Below are positions 7,147 to 13,344 of a DNA stretch of 13,344 nt, in pieces. A program made the translations under genes and the position numbers. The DNA is taken from positions 1 to 13,344 of the forward strand of contig CALINF010000177.1 in the NCBI GenBank assembly GCA_938045215.1. The letters are read 5' to 3'. Each line of letters opens with the position of its first letter. Positions within the stretch are counted from its first letter, which is position 1. This DNA is from an uncultured Halieaceae bacterium. Its GTDB lineage: Bacteria > Pseudomonadota > Gammaproteobacteria > Pseudomonadales > Halieaceae. The notes below the pieces were generated by a model. The model was not told the DNA's origin. It worked only from the letters and a program-made list of their open reading frames with translations, and searched no databases.

Positions 7147-7863
7147 ATGGCGATCCATTCACGTTTGATTGAGTACCATTGTGGTGATGCTCTGTTGGAG
7201 GGTCGCCTGTTCTGGGATGATACTCAGGTAGGTCCGCAACCTGCCGTCGCTGTCGCCCACACATGGGCGGGACGCGGTGCGTTCGAGGAGGCCAGAGCTC
7301 AGTCTCTGGCCGAAGCGGGTTACGTAGGTTTTGCGGTTGATCTCTATGGCAAGGGCAAGCGCGGAACTACTCCGGAAGAAAATACTGCCTTGATGACGCC
7401 ATTGCTGGAAGATCGCGCGACATTACAGGCCCGTATCGCAGCGGCCGTCGATGCCCTGCGTGAGCAGGACGAGGTCGATGCAAGCAAGGTGGCGGCGATA
7501 GGATTCTGTTTCGGGGGCCTCACTGTGCTTGACCTGGCGCGCTCTGGCAGCGATGTGTTGGGCGTGGCCAGCTTTCATGGACTGTTCACACCCGCGGATA
7601 ATCTGCCTGCACCAAGCATTACGGCGAAAGTTCTCTGCCTGCACGGCTATGATGATCCGATGGCAGCACCTGAGACCATGACCGCGCTCGGGAGCGAGCT
7701 GTCGCAGGCAGGCGCAGACTGGCAAATTCATGCCTACGGCAACACGCTGCATGCATTCACCAATCCGGAGGCTAACGCGCCGGAAATGGGTATGGCCTAT
7801 AGTGAGGCCGGCGATCGACGGTCTGCACAGGCACTGCAAAACTTTCTAGACGAAATCTTTTAG
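7147..7863 (+). CDS. Dienelactone hydrolase family protein
   Basis: A 238-residue alpha/beta-hydrolase of the DLH family. The Cys-Asp-His triad is visible: Cys121 in GFCFGG at the nucleophile elbow, Asp169 or Asp170 in HGYDDPM, and His202 in TLHAFTNP. DLH enzymes open lactone rings, classically dienelactone in the chlorocatechol pathway, but most family members act on other or unknown esters and lactones. No catechol-pathway genes are nearby, so the classical role is unlikely. Its place directly between a thiolase and a flavin oxidoreductase suggests hydrolysis of a cyclic ester or thioester intermediate. The ATG follows the thiolase stop by 4 bp, with purine-rich GGAGTAGGG just upstream, so translation is probably coupled. 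Confidence 0.88.
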   Translation: MAIHSRLIEYHCGDALLEGRLFWDDTQVGPQPAVAVAHTWAGRGAFEEARAQSLAEAGYVGFAVDLYGKGKRGTTPEENTALMTPLLEDRATLQARIAAAVDALREQDEVDASKVAAIGFCFGGLTVLDLARSGSDVLGVASFHGLFTPADNLPAPSITAKVLCLHGYDDPMAAPETMTALGSELSQAGADWQIHAYGNTLHAFTNPEANAPEMGMAYSEAGDRRSAQALQNFLDEIF

Positions 7864-7892
7864 CAGACCTTTTTACCCCAGGAGTTGTCGCG

Positions 7893-9176
7893 ATGATCGA
7901 ATCCCTTACACAGCCATTGACGCTTCCCTGTGGTGCAGTCATTTCCAATCGATTGGCCAAAGCGGCAATGACGGAGGGTCTGGCCTCGCCTGCAGGTCGC
8001 CCTACTGCAGCGCTGGAGACACTCTACGGTCTATGGAGTGACGGTGGTGCGGGAATGCTGCTGTCGGGAAACATTCAGGTAGATGCCGATCACCTTGAAC
8101 GCCCGGGCAACGTAATTGTCGACAGGAAGCCCGATGACGAAATGCGCGCCGCACTGGCCTCCTGGGCCGCCGCGGCCACGCGCAACGGCAATCACTTCTG
8201 GGGACAGATCAGTCACGCGGGGCGGCAAACGCAAACCAACGTGAACAAACATCCCAAAGCGCCCAGTGCAGTAAAGCTTGGATTGCCCGGCGGGCAGTTC
8301 GGCGAACCTGTACCGTTGACCACCGAGGAGATCCAAGAGATCGTGAAACGCTTCGGGGTATGTGCCTCTGTGTGTAAGGAGGCCGGTTTTACTGGTGTGC
8401 AAGTGCATGCCGCACACGGCTATTTGCTGTCGCAGTTTCTGAGCCCCCGCAGTAACCAACGGACTGATGCCTATGGCGGTTCGCTTGAGAATCGTGCGAG
8501 AGCACTATTGGAGTGTGTCGCGTCTGTGCGCAGCGCGGTGGGGCCTGACTTTCCGGTGGCAGTAAAGCTCAATAGCGCCGACTTCCAAAAAGGTGGTTTC
8601 GCCTTTGAGGATAGTCTGCAGGTGGCCGAGTGGTTGGAACAGGCCAGTGTCGATCTGATTGAGATTTCAGGTGGCACTTACGAGCAACCCAAGCTGCTGG
8701 GTGTTGAGGGCATGGAAGAAGTCGAGGAGCAAAATGTGCGTCACTCGACCAAAATGCGCGAGGCATACTTCGTTGATTTCGCACTGGCTATGCAGGAGAA
8801 GGTTTCAATTCCATTAATGGTGACAGGCGGCTTCCGACAGCGTGAGGTAATGGAGCAGGCTGTCGAAAGTGGCGGGGCTGACCTGATTGGCCTGGGGCGG
8901 CCCATGTGTGTGATGACGGACGCGCCGAAGCAGTTGCTAGGCGGGCTTGACGCGCTGCCGCGCTACGAGAGCGAGTTGGCGTTTTTTCCGCCATGGCTGA
9001 GCTGGCTCAATGCGATTAAACCATTGCGCGCAATGGCCACCTTCGGTGTGCAGTTCTGGTTCTACGCGCAGCTTGATGAACTGGGGACACAGGGTAGAGC
9101 AATACCCGGTCTGAGTCCGTTTGCGGCTACGCGCCGTATCATGGGCCTACAGAAGGCGTGGTTAGCCAAACGCTAA
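7893..9176 (+). CDS. NADH:flavin oxidoreductase, old yellow enzyme family, with C-terminal extension
   Basis: A 427-residue FMN-dependent ene-reductase-like protein. The TIM-barrel OYE features appear in order: RLAKAAMTE near residue 23, WGQISHAGRQ near residue 107, HAAHGYLLSQFLSP with His172, His175 and Tyr177 (the substrate-binding His pair and a likely proton donor), DAYGGSLENR, and the FMN-phosphate region VTGGFR...GGADLIGLGRP. It probably reduces an activated C=C bond of an enoyl compound with NAD(P)H. It lacks the Fe-S and FAD/NAD domains of full 2,4-dienoyl-CoA reductases. After about residue 363 comes an extra tail rich in Trp, Phe and Tyr (FFPPWLSWLN..., FGVQFWFYAQL), which may pack against a membrane or partner. 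AGGAG at 7880-7884 precedes the ATG by 8 nt. It lies 29 bp after the DLH gene and ends the cassette. Confidence 0.9.
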   Translation: MIESLTQPLTLPCGAVISNRLAKAAMTEGLASPAGRPTAALETLYGLWSDGGAGMLLSGNIQVDADHLERPGNVIVDRKPDDEMRAALASWAAAATRNGNHFWGQISHAGRQTQTNVNKHPKAPSAVKLGLPGGQFGEPVPLTTEEIQEIVKRFGVCASVCKEAGFTGVQVHAAHGYLLSQFLSPRSNQRTDAYGGSLENRARALLECVASVRSAVGPDFPVAVKLNSADFQKGGFAFEDSLQVAEWLEQASVDLIEISGGTYEQPKLLGVEGMEEVEEQNVRHSTKMREAYFVDFALAMQEKVSIPLMVTGGFRQREVMEQAVESGGADLIGLGRPMCVMTDAPKQLLGGLDALPRYESELAFFPPWLSWLNAIKPLRAMATFGVQFWFYAQLDELGTQGRAIPGLSPFAATRRIMGLQKAWLAKR

Positions 9177-9195
9177 ACCTGGTAAGGCTTTGGTC

Positions 9196-10206
9196 CTAGC
9201 AGAGCTTGCGAAATGCCAATGGCGTAAATCCTGTCCAGGACTTGAAAGCGCGAATAAAGGCGCTCGTTTCCGAAAAGTCGAGTGTCTGTGCGATAGTCTC
9301 AATGCTGTCGGAGCGCGTGTTCAGATAGTCTACGGCCAGGTCTCTTCGAATCTGCATTTTCAGTGCCTGAAATGTTAACCCCTCTTTCTTGAGAGATCGC
9401 CTGAACGTCTGTGGATGCAGGTCAAACTGCGCAGCCGCCTCATCAATGGATGGCATCGTCTGGGTTTCACGCAGCCGCCGTTCCAGCCAGGCTCTTAGTT
9501 GCGCAGACAGTGTGCGCGCAGCGATGGTCTGCGATAACAGGGTCAGTGGCATGGCTTGCAGAAATTGGTTCAATTGCTTGAGATTCTTGACTACTGGCAG
9601 AGTCATTGAGGTTTCGGAGAACGTCAGCGCGACATATTTTTGCCCAAAGTGCACGGGGGCATTGTAGAACATTGGGCGGTAAGCACCGGCATACTCAGGA
9701 GCGGGGTAGTCCAGGTCAACGCGCAGCACCGGTATTGGCTCGTCCGCCATCCAGCACAGCGTGCGATGATGGTTGAGCAGGATGTGTTCGATGGCATAGC
9801 TATTGCGGATACGCGCGCCTGGCCTGCGTATCAACCTGTATTGCCGAGTATCTCGCCCCGCGACAACCTGGAACACAAGGCCCGAATCCATCAGGTTGGA
9901 AAATTCCGCCAACAAACCCATCGCGCGTTCTACGGTGGAGCCGTTCAATGCGCTGTAACAGGCATGTTTGAATGACCCGCAACGAGACGGACGATCCAGT
10001 AAGCCGTAACTTTCATCGTCCATTAACTCCATTAGCGCCAGGCTCAGGTCAGACAGTTGGCGAAACGTGATGCGAGAGCGCTTTTCCTCCAGCACGGATG
10101 GCGCTATGCCGCAATCAGAAAGAATGCGATCCAGGTTATAGCCCTGGTCGCGCGCGCCTTCGAGCATCTTGACCACGAAGGGGCTGGGAATGGTTGAAGA
10201 ATCCAT
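9196..10206 (-). CDS. AraC-family transcriptional regulator with arabinose-binding-like N-terminal domain
   Basis: A 336-residue regulator. Residues about 20-200 look like the arabinose-binding-like domain (Pfam PF12625 type) found in OruR/ArgR-like and many lipid-related AraC proteins; blocks such as YGLL...CGSFKHACYSAL (about 67-86) fit this. The C-terminal 100 residues carry two helix-turn-helix units: IDEAAAQFDLHPQTFRRSLKKEG (about 254-276) and IETIAQTLDFSETSAFIRAFKSWTG (about 302-326), ending in the typical FTPLAFRK. The ATG at 10206 is preferred because AGTGGA lies just upstream; an in-frame TTG at 10227 would add 7 residues. It diverges from the racemase gene and is therefore its most likely regulator. 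It also converges on the thiolase cassette, with 19 bp between, and could control that too. Confidence 0.92.
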   Translation of the reverse strand: MDSSTIPSPFVVKMLEGARDQGYNLDRILSDCGIAPSVLEEKRSRITFRQLSDLSLALMELMDDESYGLLDRPSRCGSFKHACYSALNGSTVERAMGLLAEFSNLMDSGLVFQVVAGRDTRQYRLIRRPGARIRNSYAIEHILLNHHRTLCWMADEPIPVLRVDLDYPAPEYAGAYRPMFYNAPVHFGQKYVALTFSETSMTLPVVKNLKQLNQFLQAMPLTLLSQTIAARTLSAQLRAWLERRLRETQTMPSIDEAAAQFDLHPQTFRRSLKKEGLTFQALKMQIRRDLAVDYLNTRSDSIETIAQTLDFSETSAFIRAFKSWTGFTPLAFRKLC

Positions 10207-10378
10207 GAGTCCACTGAATCGTACCAAAGGGCTTGTATTCTAATGTCAATTTTTGCTGGATGCACTGTCATTGTGTGGGTCACTGCAAAACCCCAACATT
10301 CGCAGGGTCCGGTCTTTCCGGTCGAGTATGCGTGAACTTGTACAAGCGCAGTGCTTTCAATCGATATGAGGAAACCTT
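10207..10378. promoter_or_regulatory. Divergent control region between araC-type and racemase genes
   Basis: This 172-bp region should hold both promoters and the AraC-type sites. Visible elements: a TTGACA hexamer on the minus strand (10244-10249) facing the regulator gene, without a well-spaced -10; CACTG twice, 18 bp apart (10263-10267, 10281-10285); a direct repeat TCCGGTC (10308-10314 and 10317-10323); and the palindrome CTTGTACAAG (10337-10346). GAGGAAA at 10368-10374 is the ribosome site of the racemase gene. Confidence 0.5.
10337..10346. promoter_or_regulatory. Perfect 10-bp palindrome CTTGTACAAG (candidate operator)
   Basis: It lies 32 bp before the racemase ATG, a position where a bound dimer would block transcription or translation initiation. 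AraC proteins usually bind direct repeats, so a different dimeric regulator may use it, or it may be chance. Confidence 0.3.
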
Positions 10379-11467
10379 ATGGGCCCGTTGGCAGGTGTAA
10401 AAGTTCTTGAACTGGCAGGCATTGGACCGGGCCCATTGGCAGGTATGTTGCTGGCCGATCTCGGGGCGGAGGTTATTTCTATCGAACGCGGGGCTGCGCC
10501 TGGCGGTAAGCCGATGCCCGACTGCAGTCGCCGAGGTAAACGCTCTATTGCCCTCAACCTCAAAAGCGAAGAGGGTGTGGAAACGCTGCTGAAGATGGTC
10601 GAAAAGGCCGATATTATTTTTGAAGGTTTCAGACCGGGTGTCGCAGAAAAGTTGGGCATAGGTCCCGATGATTGTCTGGCCCGTAACACCCGCATTATTT
10701 ACGGGCGAATGACCGGGTGGGGTCAAACCGGGCCTCTTTCTCAGGCCGCCGGTCACGATATCAATTACATATCGTTAACTGGCGCGCTGCACGCGATGGG
10801 CAGGGCTGATGAGAAACCCGTTCCCCCTCTCAACCTTGTGGGAGACTACGGCGGCGGAACAATGTTTCTCGTCATGGGATTGCTGGCGGCACTCTATGAA
10901 GTACGCGACTCAGGGCAGGGGCAGGTGGTGGATGCCGCGATGACAGATGGCTCTGCGATTTTAATGGCGATGTTCAACTCATTACATGCCATGGGTATGT
11001 GGAGCACCAAGCGCGGCGTCAACCTGCTGGATTCCGGGGCGCATTTTTATGACACCTACGAGACCAGTGATGGCAAGTACGTTTCTATTGGATCTATTGA
11101 GCCTCAGTTCTATGCATTGCTGATGGAAAAGGCACAGCTCGATCCGGCAATTTTTGGCGAGCAGAATAATCAGTCGCTCTGGCCAGAGCTAAGTGACAAG
11201 CTGACGATCATATTCAAGTCCAAGACCCAGGCGCAGTGGTGTGAGCTGATGGAGGGCACAGATGTTTGTTTTGCTCCGGTATTGGACTTCATCGAGGCAC
11301 AGCAGCATCCACATAATGTGGAGCGAGAGACGTACATAGAGGTGGACGGCATGGTGCAACCCGCACCCGCCCCGCGTTTTAGTCGTACTGCCTCAGAAGT
11401 ACAGTTTGGTTCACGCGTGGCCGGCACTGATACAGAGCAAGTGCTCTCAGATTGGGGTATTGCCTAG
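10379..11467 (+). CDS. Alpha-methylacyl-CoA racemase-like protein (CaiB/BaiF CoA-transferase superfamily)
   Basis: A 362-residue family III CoA-transferase-superfamily protein. The N-terminus LAGVKVLELAGIGPGPLAG and LLADLGAEVI...IE form the CoA-binding region. The residues known to be catalytic in Mycobacterium tuberculosis MCR are all present at the same numbers: His126 and Asp127 in AGHDINY, Asp156 in GDYGGG, and Glu241 in SIEPQFY. This favours a 2-methylacyl-CoA racemase, which epimerises the (R) to the (S) form so that branched chains can enter beta-oxidation, over a true CoA transferase. Length is usual for bacterial MCR-type proteins. The ATG follows GAGGAAA. The gene diverges from the AraC-type regulator, and its stop codon overlaps that of the convergent putA gene. 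Neighbouring thiolase and reductase genes fit a branched acyl-CoA route. Confidence 0.92.
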   Translation: MGPLAGVKVLELAGIGPGPLAGMLLADLGAEVISIERGAAPGGKPMPDCSRRGKRSIALNLKSEEGVETLLKMVEKADIIFEGFRPGVAEKLGIGPDDCLARNTRIIYGRMTGWGQTGPLSQAAGHDINYISLTGALHAMGRADEKPVPPLNLVGDYGGGTMFLVMGLLAALYEVRDSGQGQVVDAAMTDGSAILMAMFNSLHAMGMWSTKRGVNLLDSGAHFYDTYETSDGKYVSIGSIEPQFYALLMEKAQLDPAIFGEQNNQSLWPELSDKLTIIFKSKTQAQWCELMEGTDVCFAPVLDFIEAQQHPHNVERETYIEVDGMVQPAPAPRFSRTASEVQFGSRVAGTDTEQVLSDWGIA

Positions 11468-13344
11468 CTCGCCATTGTCATGAGCGAGGCGTTGCCGCCA
11501 GCTGCCGTGGTATCGATGCTCACGGTTTTCTCCAGCAAGGTCTGGCGCAGTAGGGCCTGCGGCGACACGCAGGTGATCAACGGTACCAGTGGCCCATCAC
11601 GCTCCGCGAGTCGTCTTGCAACATCGTGCAGGTAAGCACTGCGGGCGTGTACCATCGCACCATTGACGTGTTGTGATGACAGCGCGTCGCTCGCGGCCGA
11701 TAAAGGCGCCACGCTGGCACAGTGCTTGGGTAAACCGGCGTCCAGCAGCACCGAAATGATGCCCTGCCATTCACCCAGCAGTTCCTCTTCTGCAAATGCT
11801 GCCACGACATTACCGCCGGCCAGCGCAGACAGCATGGCCAGCAGGTACTCGCCGGCATGGTCGCGATTGTCCAGAACCAGTAGCAACTGACCGCGGGCTT
11901 CCAGCAGCAACTGATTACTCTCCCCGGTTGGCCCCGGGAGCTGAAGCGGCTGTTCCAGAACGTCTCGAGCGTACAGCAACTGGCTGCGCGCAGCGGCCAG
12001 AGTTTCCTCCAGTATGGCGCCATGCTCATCCGCCGGTCGCTGCGAATAGCGCGCAATGAACTGCCGCAGTGCTGACAGACGATCGTTCAACGAGCGCTGC
12101 TTCCAGGCTTTCTGGGCAGCGGGTGCACTTTGCAACGTCTCCAGTGTTGAGGAATCGCCAGCGCAAGGCAGTGGTAGCTGGCCATCTGCATTCTCCGCTT
12201 CCGCCCCGGTGGTTACGAGTCGGCCGAGATATTGCGGACCACCCGCTTTCGGGCCGGTGCCCGAAAGACCACGACCACCGAACGGCTGGACGCCAACGAT
12301 AGCGCCGATCATGTTGCGATTGATGTAGATATTGCCTGCTTGAACCCGCTCTGCGACGTGCGCGGTGATGTCCTCGATGCGACTGTGGATACCAAACGTA
12401 AGTCCATAACCCGTTTCGTTGATCTGGTCGATTATCTGGTCCAATGCATCGGCGCGGTAGCGGATAACGTGTACGACGGGTCCAAAAACCTCGCGTTCCA
12501 GCAGCGACAGATTACTGATCTCATAGAGTCTTGGGGCAAAGAAGGTATGCCCTTGGCCAGACGGCGCATCACACTGGTATAGCAGGCGCCCACTGTTGCT
12601 CATGAACTGCGCATGAGCCTGTAGTCTGGCCAGCGCCTGCGCGTCGATGACCGGTCCGATATCGGTGCTCAACAGTGACGGGTCGCCAATGGTGAGTTCC
12701 TGCATCGCCCCGGCAATCATATCGATGACCTTGTCGGCAATGTCTTCTTGCAGAAACAACACCCGTAACGCGCTGCAGCGTTGCCCCGCGCTCTGAAATC
12801 CCGATGTGATCACGTCGTCGACCACCTGTTCGGGGAGGGCGGTTGAGTCAACCAGCATACAATTCTGGCCGCCGGTTTCGGCGATCAGCGGTACCGGCGC
12901 GTCTGAACGTTTTGCCAGCGTTTTAGCAATCACAGCTCCGGTCTCTGTAGAGCCGGTAAACATCACGGCTTTGATGCGAGTATCAGGCACCAGGTGCTTA
13001 CCCACATCGGGTCCTCTGGCAACAATGGGTACCACTACGTTAGCGGGAAAACCGCAGTCCTGCATAATGTCCAGCGTGCGCCGGGCTATCAGACTGGTCT
13101 GCTCGGCGGGCTTGGCGATCACGGTATTGCCAACAGCCAATGCCGCGGCGATCTGACCCAGGAAAATCGCTAACGGGAAGTTCCACGGACTAATGCAGAG
13201 AATGACACCGCGTGGGCGCAGCCCCTGTTCTTCGAATTTCTGCTCCACTGCCTGAAGTGCGTAGTAGCGGCAGAAGTCTACCGCTTCGCGGATTTCCGCG
13301 ACGCTGTCTGGAATCGTTTTACCTGCCTCTTTACAGCACAGTGT
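11464..13344 (-). CDS. putA: Proline utilisation protein PutA, C-terminal half (P5C dehydrogenase and C-terminal domain; runs off right edge)
   Basis: The last 626 or so codons of a PutA-type bifunctional enzyme, which oxidises proline to P5C and then glutamate semialdehyde to glutamate with NAD+. The frame stays open to base 13344, so the proline dehydrogenase domain lies outside and the internal GTG at 13248 is not the start. The first visible residues (EIREAVDFCRYYA) are a typical PutA linker. The aldehyde dehydrogenase domain follows: SPWNFPLAIF, FTGSTETG, catalytic Glu in AETGGQN (codon 12877-12879), catalytic Cys in SAGQRCS (codon 12775-12777), EVFGPV, and QPFGGRGLSGTGPKAGGP. After about 12210 comes the extra ALDH-like C-terminal domain of long PutA proteins, closing with SIDTTAAGGNASLM, which caps the channelling tunnel. 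Whether it has the N-terminal DNA-binding domain cannot be seen. Confidence 0.95.
   Translation of the reverse strand, partial: TLCCKEAGKTIPDSVAEIREAVDFCRYYALQAVEQKFEEQGLRPRGVILCISPWNFPLAIFLGQIAAALAVGNTVIAKPAEQTSLIARRTLDIMQDCGFPANVVVPIVARGPDVGKHLVPDTRIKAVMFTGSTETGAVIAKTLAKRSDAPVPLIAETGGQNCMLVDSTALPEQVVDDVITSGFQSAGQRCSALRVLFLQEDIADKVIDMIAGAMQELTIGDPSLLSTDIGPVIDAQALARLQAHAQFMSNSGRLLYQCDAPSGQGHTFFAPRLYEISNLSLLEREVFGPVVHVIRYRADALDQIIDQINETGYGLTFGIHSRIEDITAHVAERVQAGNIYINRNMIGAIVGVQPFGGRGLSGTGPKAGGPQYLGRLVTTGAEAENADGQLPLPCAGDSSTLETLQSAPAAQKAWKQRSLNDRLSALRQFIARYSQRPADEHGAILEETLAAARSQLLYARDVLEQPLQLPGPTGESNQLLLEARGQLLLVLDNRDHAGEYLLAMLSALAGGNVVAAFAEEELLGEWQGIISVLLDAGLPKHCASVAPLSAASDALSSQHVNGAMVHARSAYLHDVARRLAERDGPLVPLITCVSPQALLRQTLLEKTVSIDTTAAGGNASLMTMAS

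Noticed and set aside
9177..9195. Possible bidirectional terminator between the OYE and AraC genes
   Set aside because: The 19-bp gap has no clear stem with a T-tract on either strand.
10207..10227. Seven-residue extension of the AraC regulator from a TTG at 10227
   Set aside because: No ribosome site precedes the TTG, whereas AGTGGA precedes the ATG at 10206.
10280..10756. Minus-strand frame across the racemase start and its upstream region
   Set aside because: It overlaps the strongly supported racemase gene and its control region, has low-complexity content and shows no family features.
11464..13248. A complete 594-residue aldehyde dehydrogenase starting at the GTG at 13248
   Set aside because: The frame is open to the window edge, and the upstream residues (EIREAVDFCRYYA) are a recognisable PutA linker. 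The gene is therefore a truncated putA with its start outside the window.
1..13344. Mobile element, prophage, CRISPR or defence system
   Set aside because: No transposase, integrase, repeat array, terminal inverted repeats, toxin-antitoxin pair or RNA gene could be seen. All gene products fit metabolism, lipid handling or its regulation.

Overview
The window looks like chromosomal core or metabolic DNA from a free-living gammaproteobacterium. I infer this from the gene types (long PutA, PlsC, an AraC regulator with an arabinose-binding-like N-terminus, an Lrp/AsnC regulator), the even, moderately GC-rich composition and the close gene packing. The set would fit a marine lipid- and amino-acid-using lineage such as the Halieaceae/Spongiibacteraceae, but taxonomy cannot be fixed from the sequence alone. 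I saw no tRNA, rRNA, CRISPR array, insertion sequence, integrase or phage gene.

Layout. Left edge (minus strand): an MBL-fold metallohydrolase gene (432-1400) is followed after 4 nt by the start of a secreted HExxH metallopeptidase gene (GTG at 427) that runs off the window. Diverging from them is a two-gene operon (1520-3330): a membrane-anchored HSL-type alpha/beta-hydrolase overlapping by 4 bp a PlsC-type acyltransferase. An Lrp/AsnC regulator (3333-3767, minus) converges on that operon and diverges from a fold-type-I Orn/Lys/Arg decarboxylase gene (3919-5847), which ends in a terminator-like hairpin. Next comes a three-gene plus-strand cassette (5955-9176): thiolase, dienelactone-hydrolase-family enzyme and old-yellow-enzyme-family flavin oxidoreductase. 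An AraC regulator (minus, 9196-10206) is divergent from an alpha-methylacyl-CoA racemase-like gene (10379-11467). At the right edge, the last roughly 626 codons of a putA gene (minus, 11464-13344) converge on the racemase gene, with both stop codons inside one CTAG.

How they may work together. The racemase keeps the catalytic residues of mycobacterial MCR (H126, D127, D156, E241 at identical numbering). The thiolase has a CGSGQQA active-site motif resembling steroid side-chain thiolases. With the OYE-family reductase and the DLH-family hydrolase nearby, this suggests breakdown of branched or cyclic acyl-CoAs such as isoprenoid or sterol side chains; this is inference. The decarboxylase/Lrp pair and PutA point to amino-acid use (polyamine formation or acid response; proline as carbon and nitrogen source). 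The hydrolase/PlsC pair suggests linked deacylation and reacylation of lipids.

I found no clear sign of an undescribed multi-gene system. The best leads are the acyl-CoA cassette with the AraC/racemase pair, the Lrp/decarboxylase pair with nested palindromes between the genes, and several enzymes with atypical metal-binding or catalytic positions.
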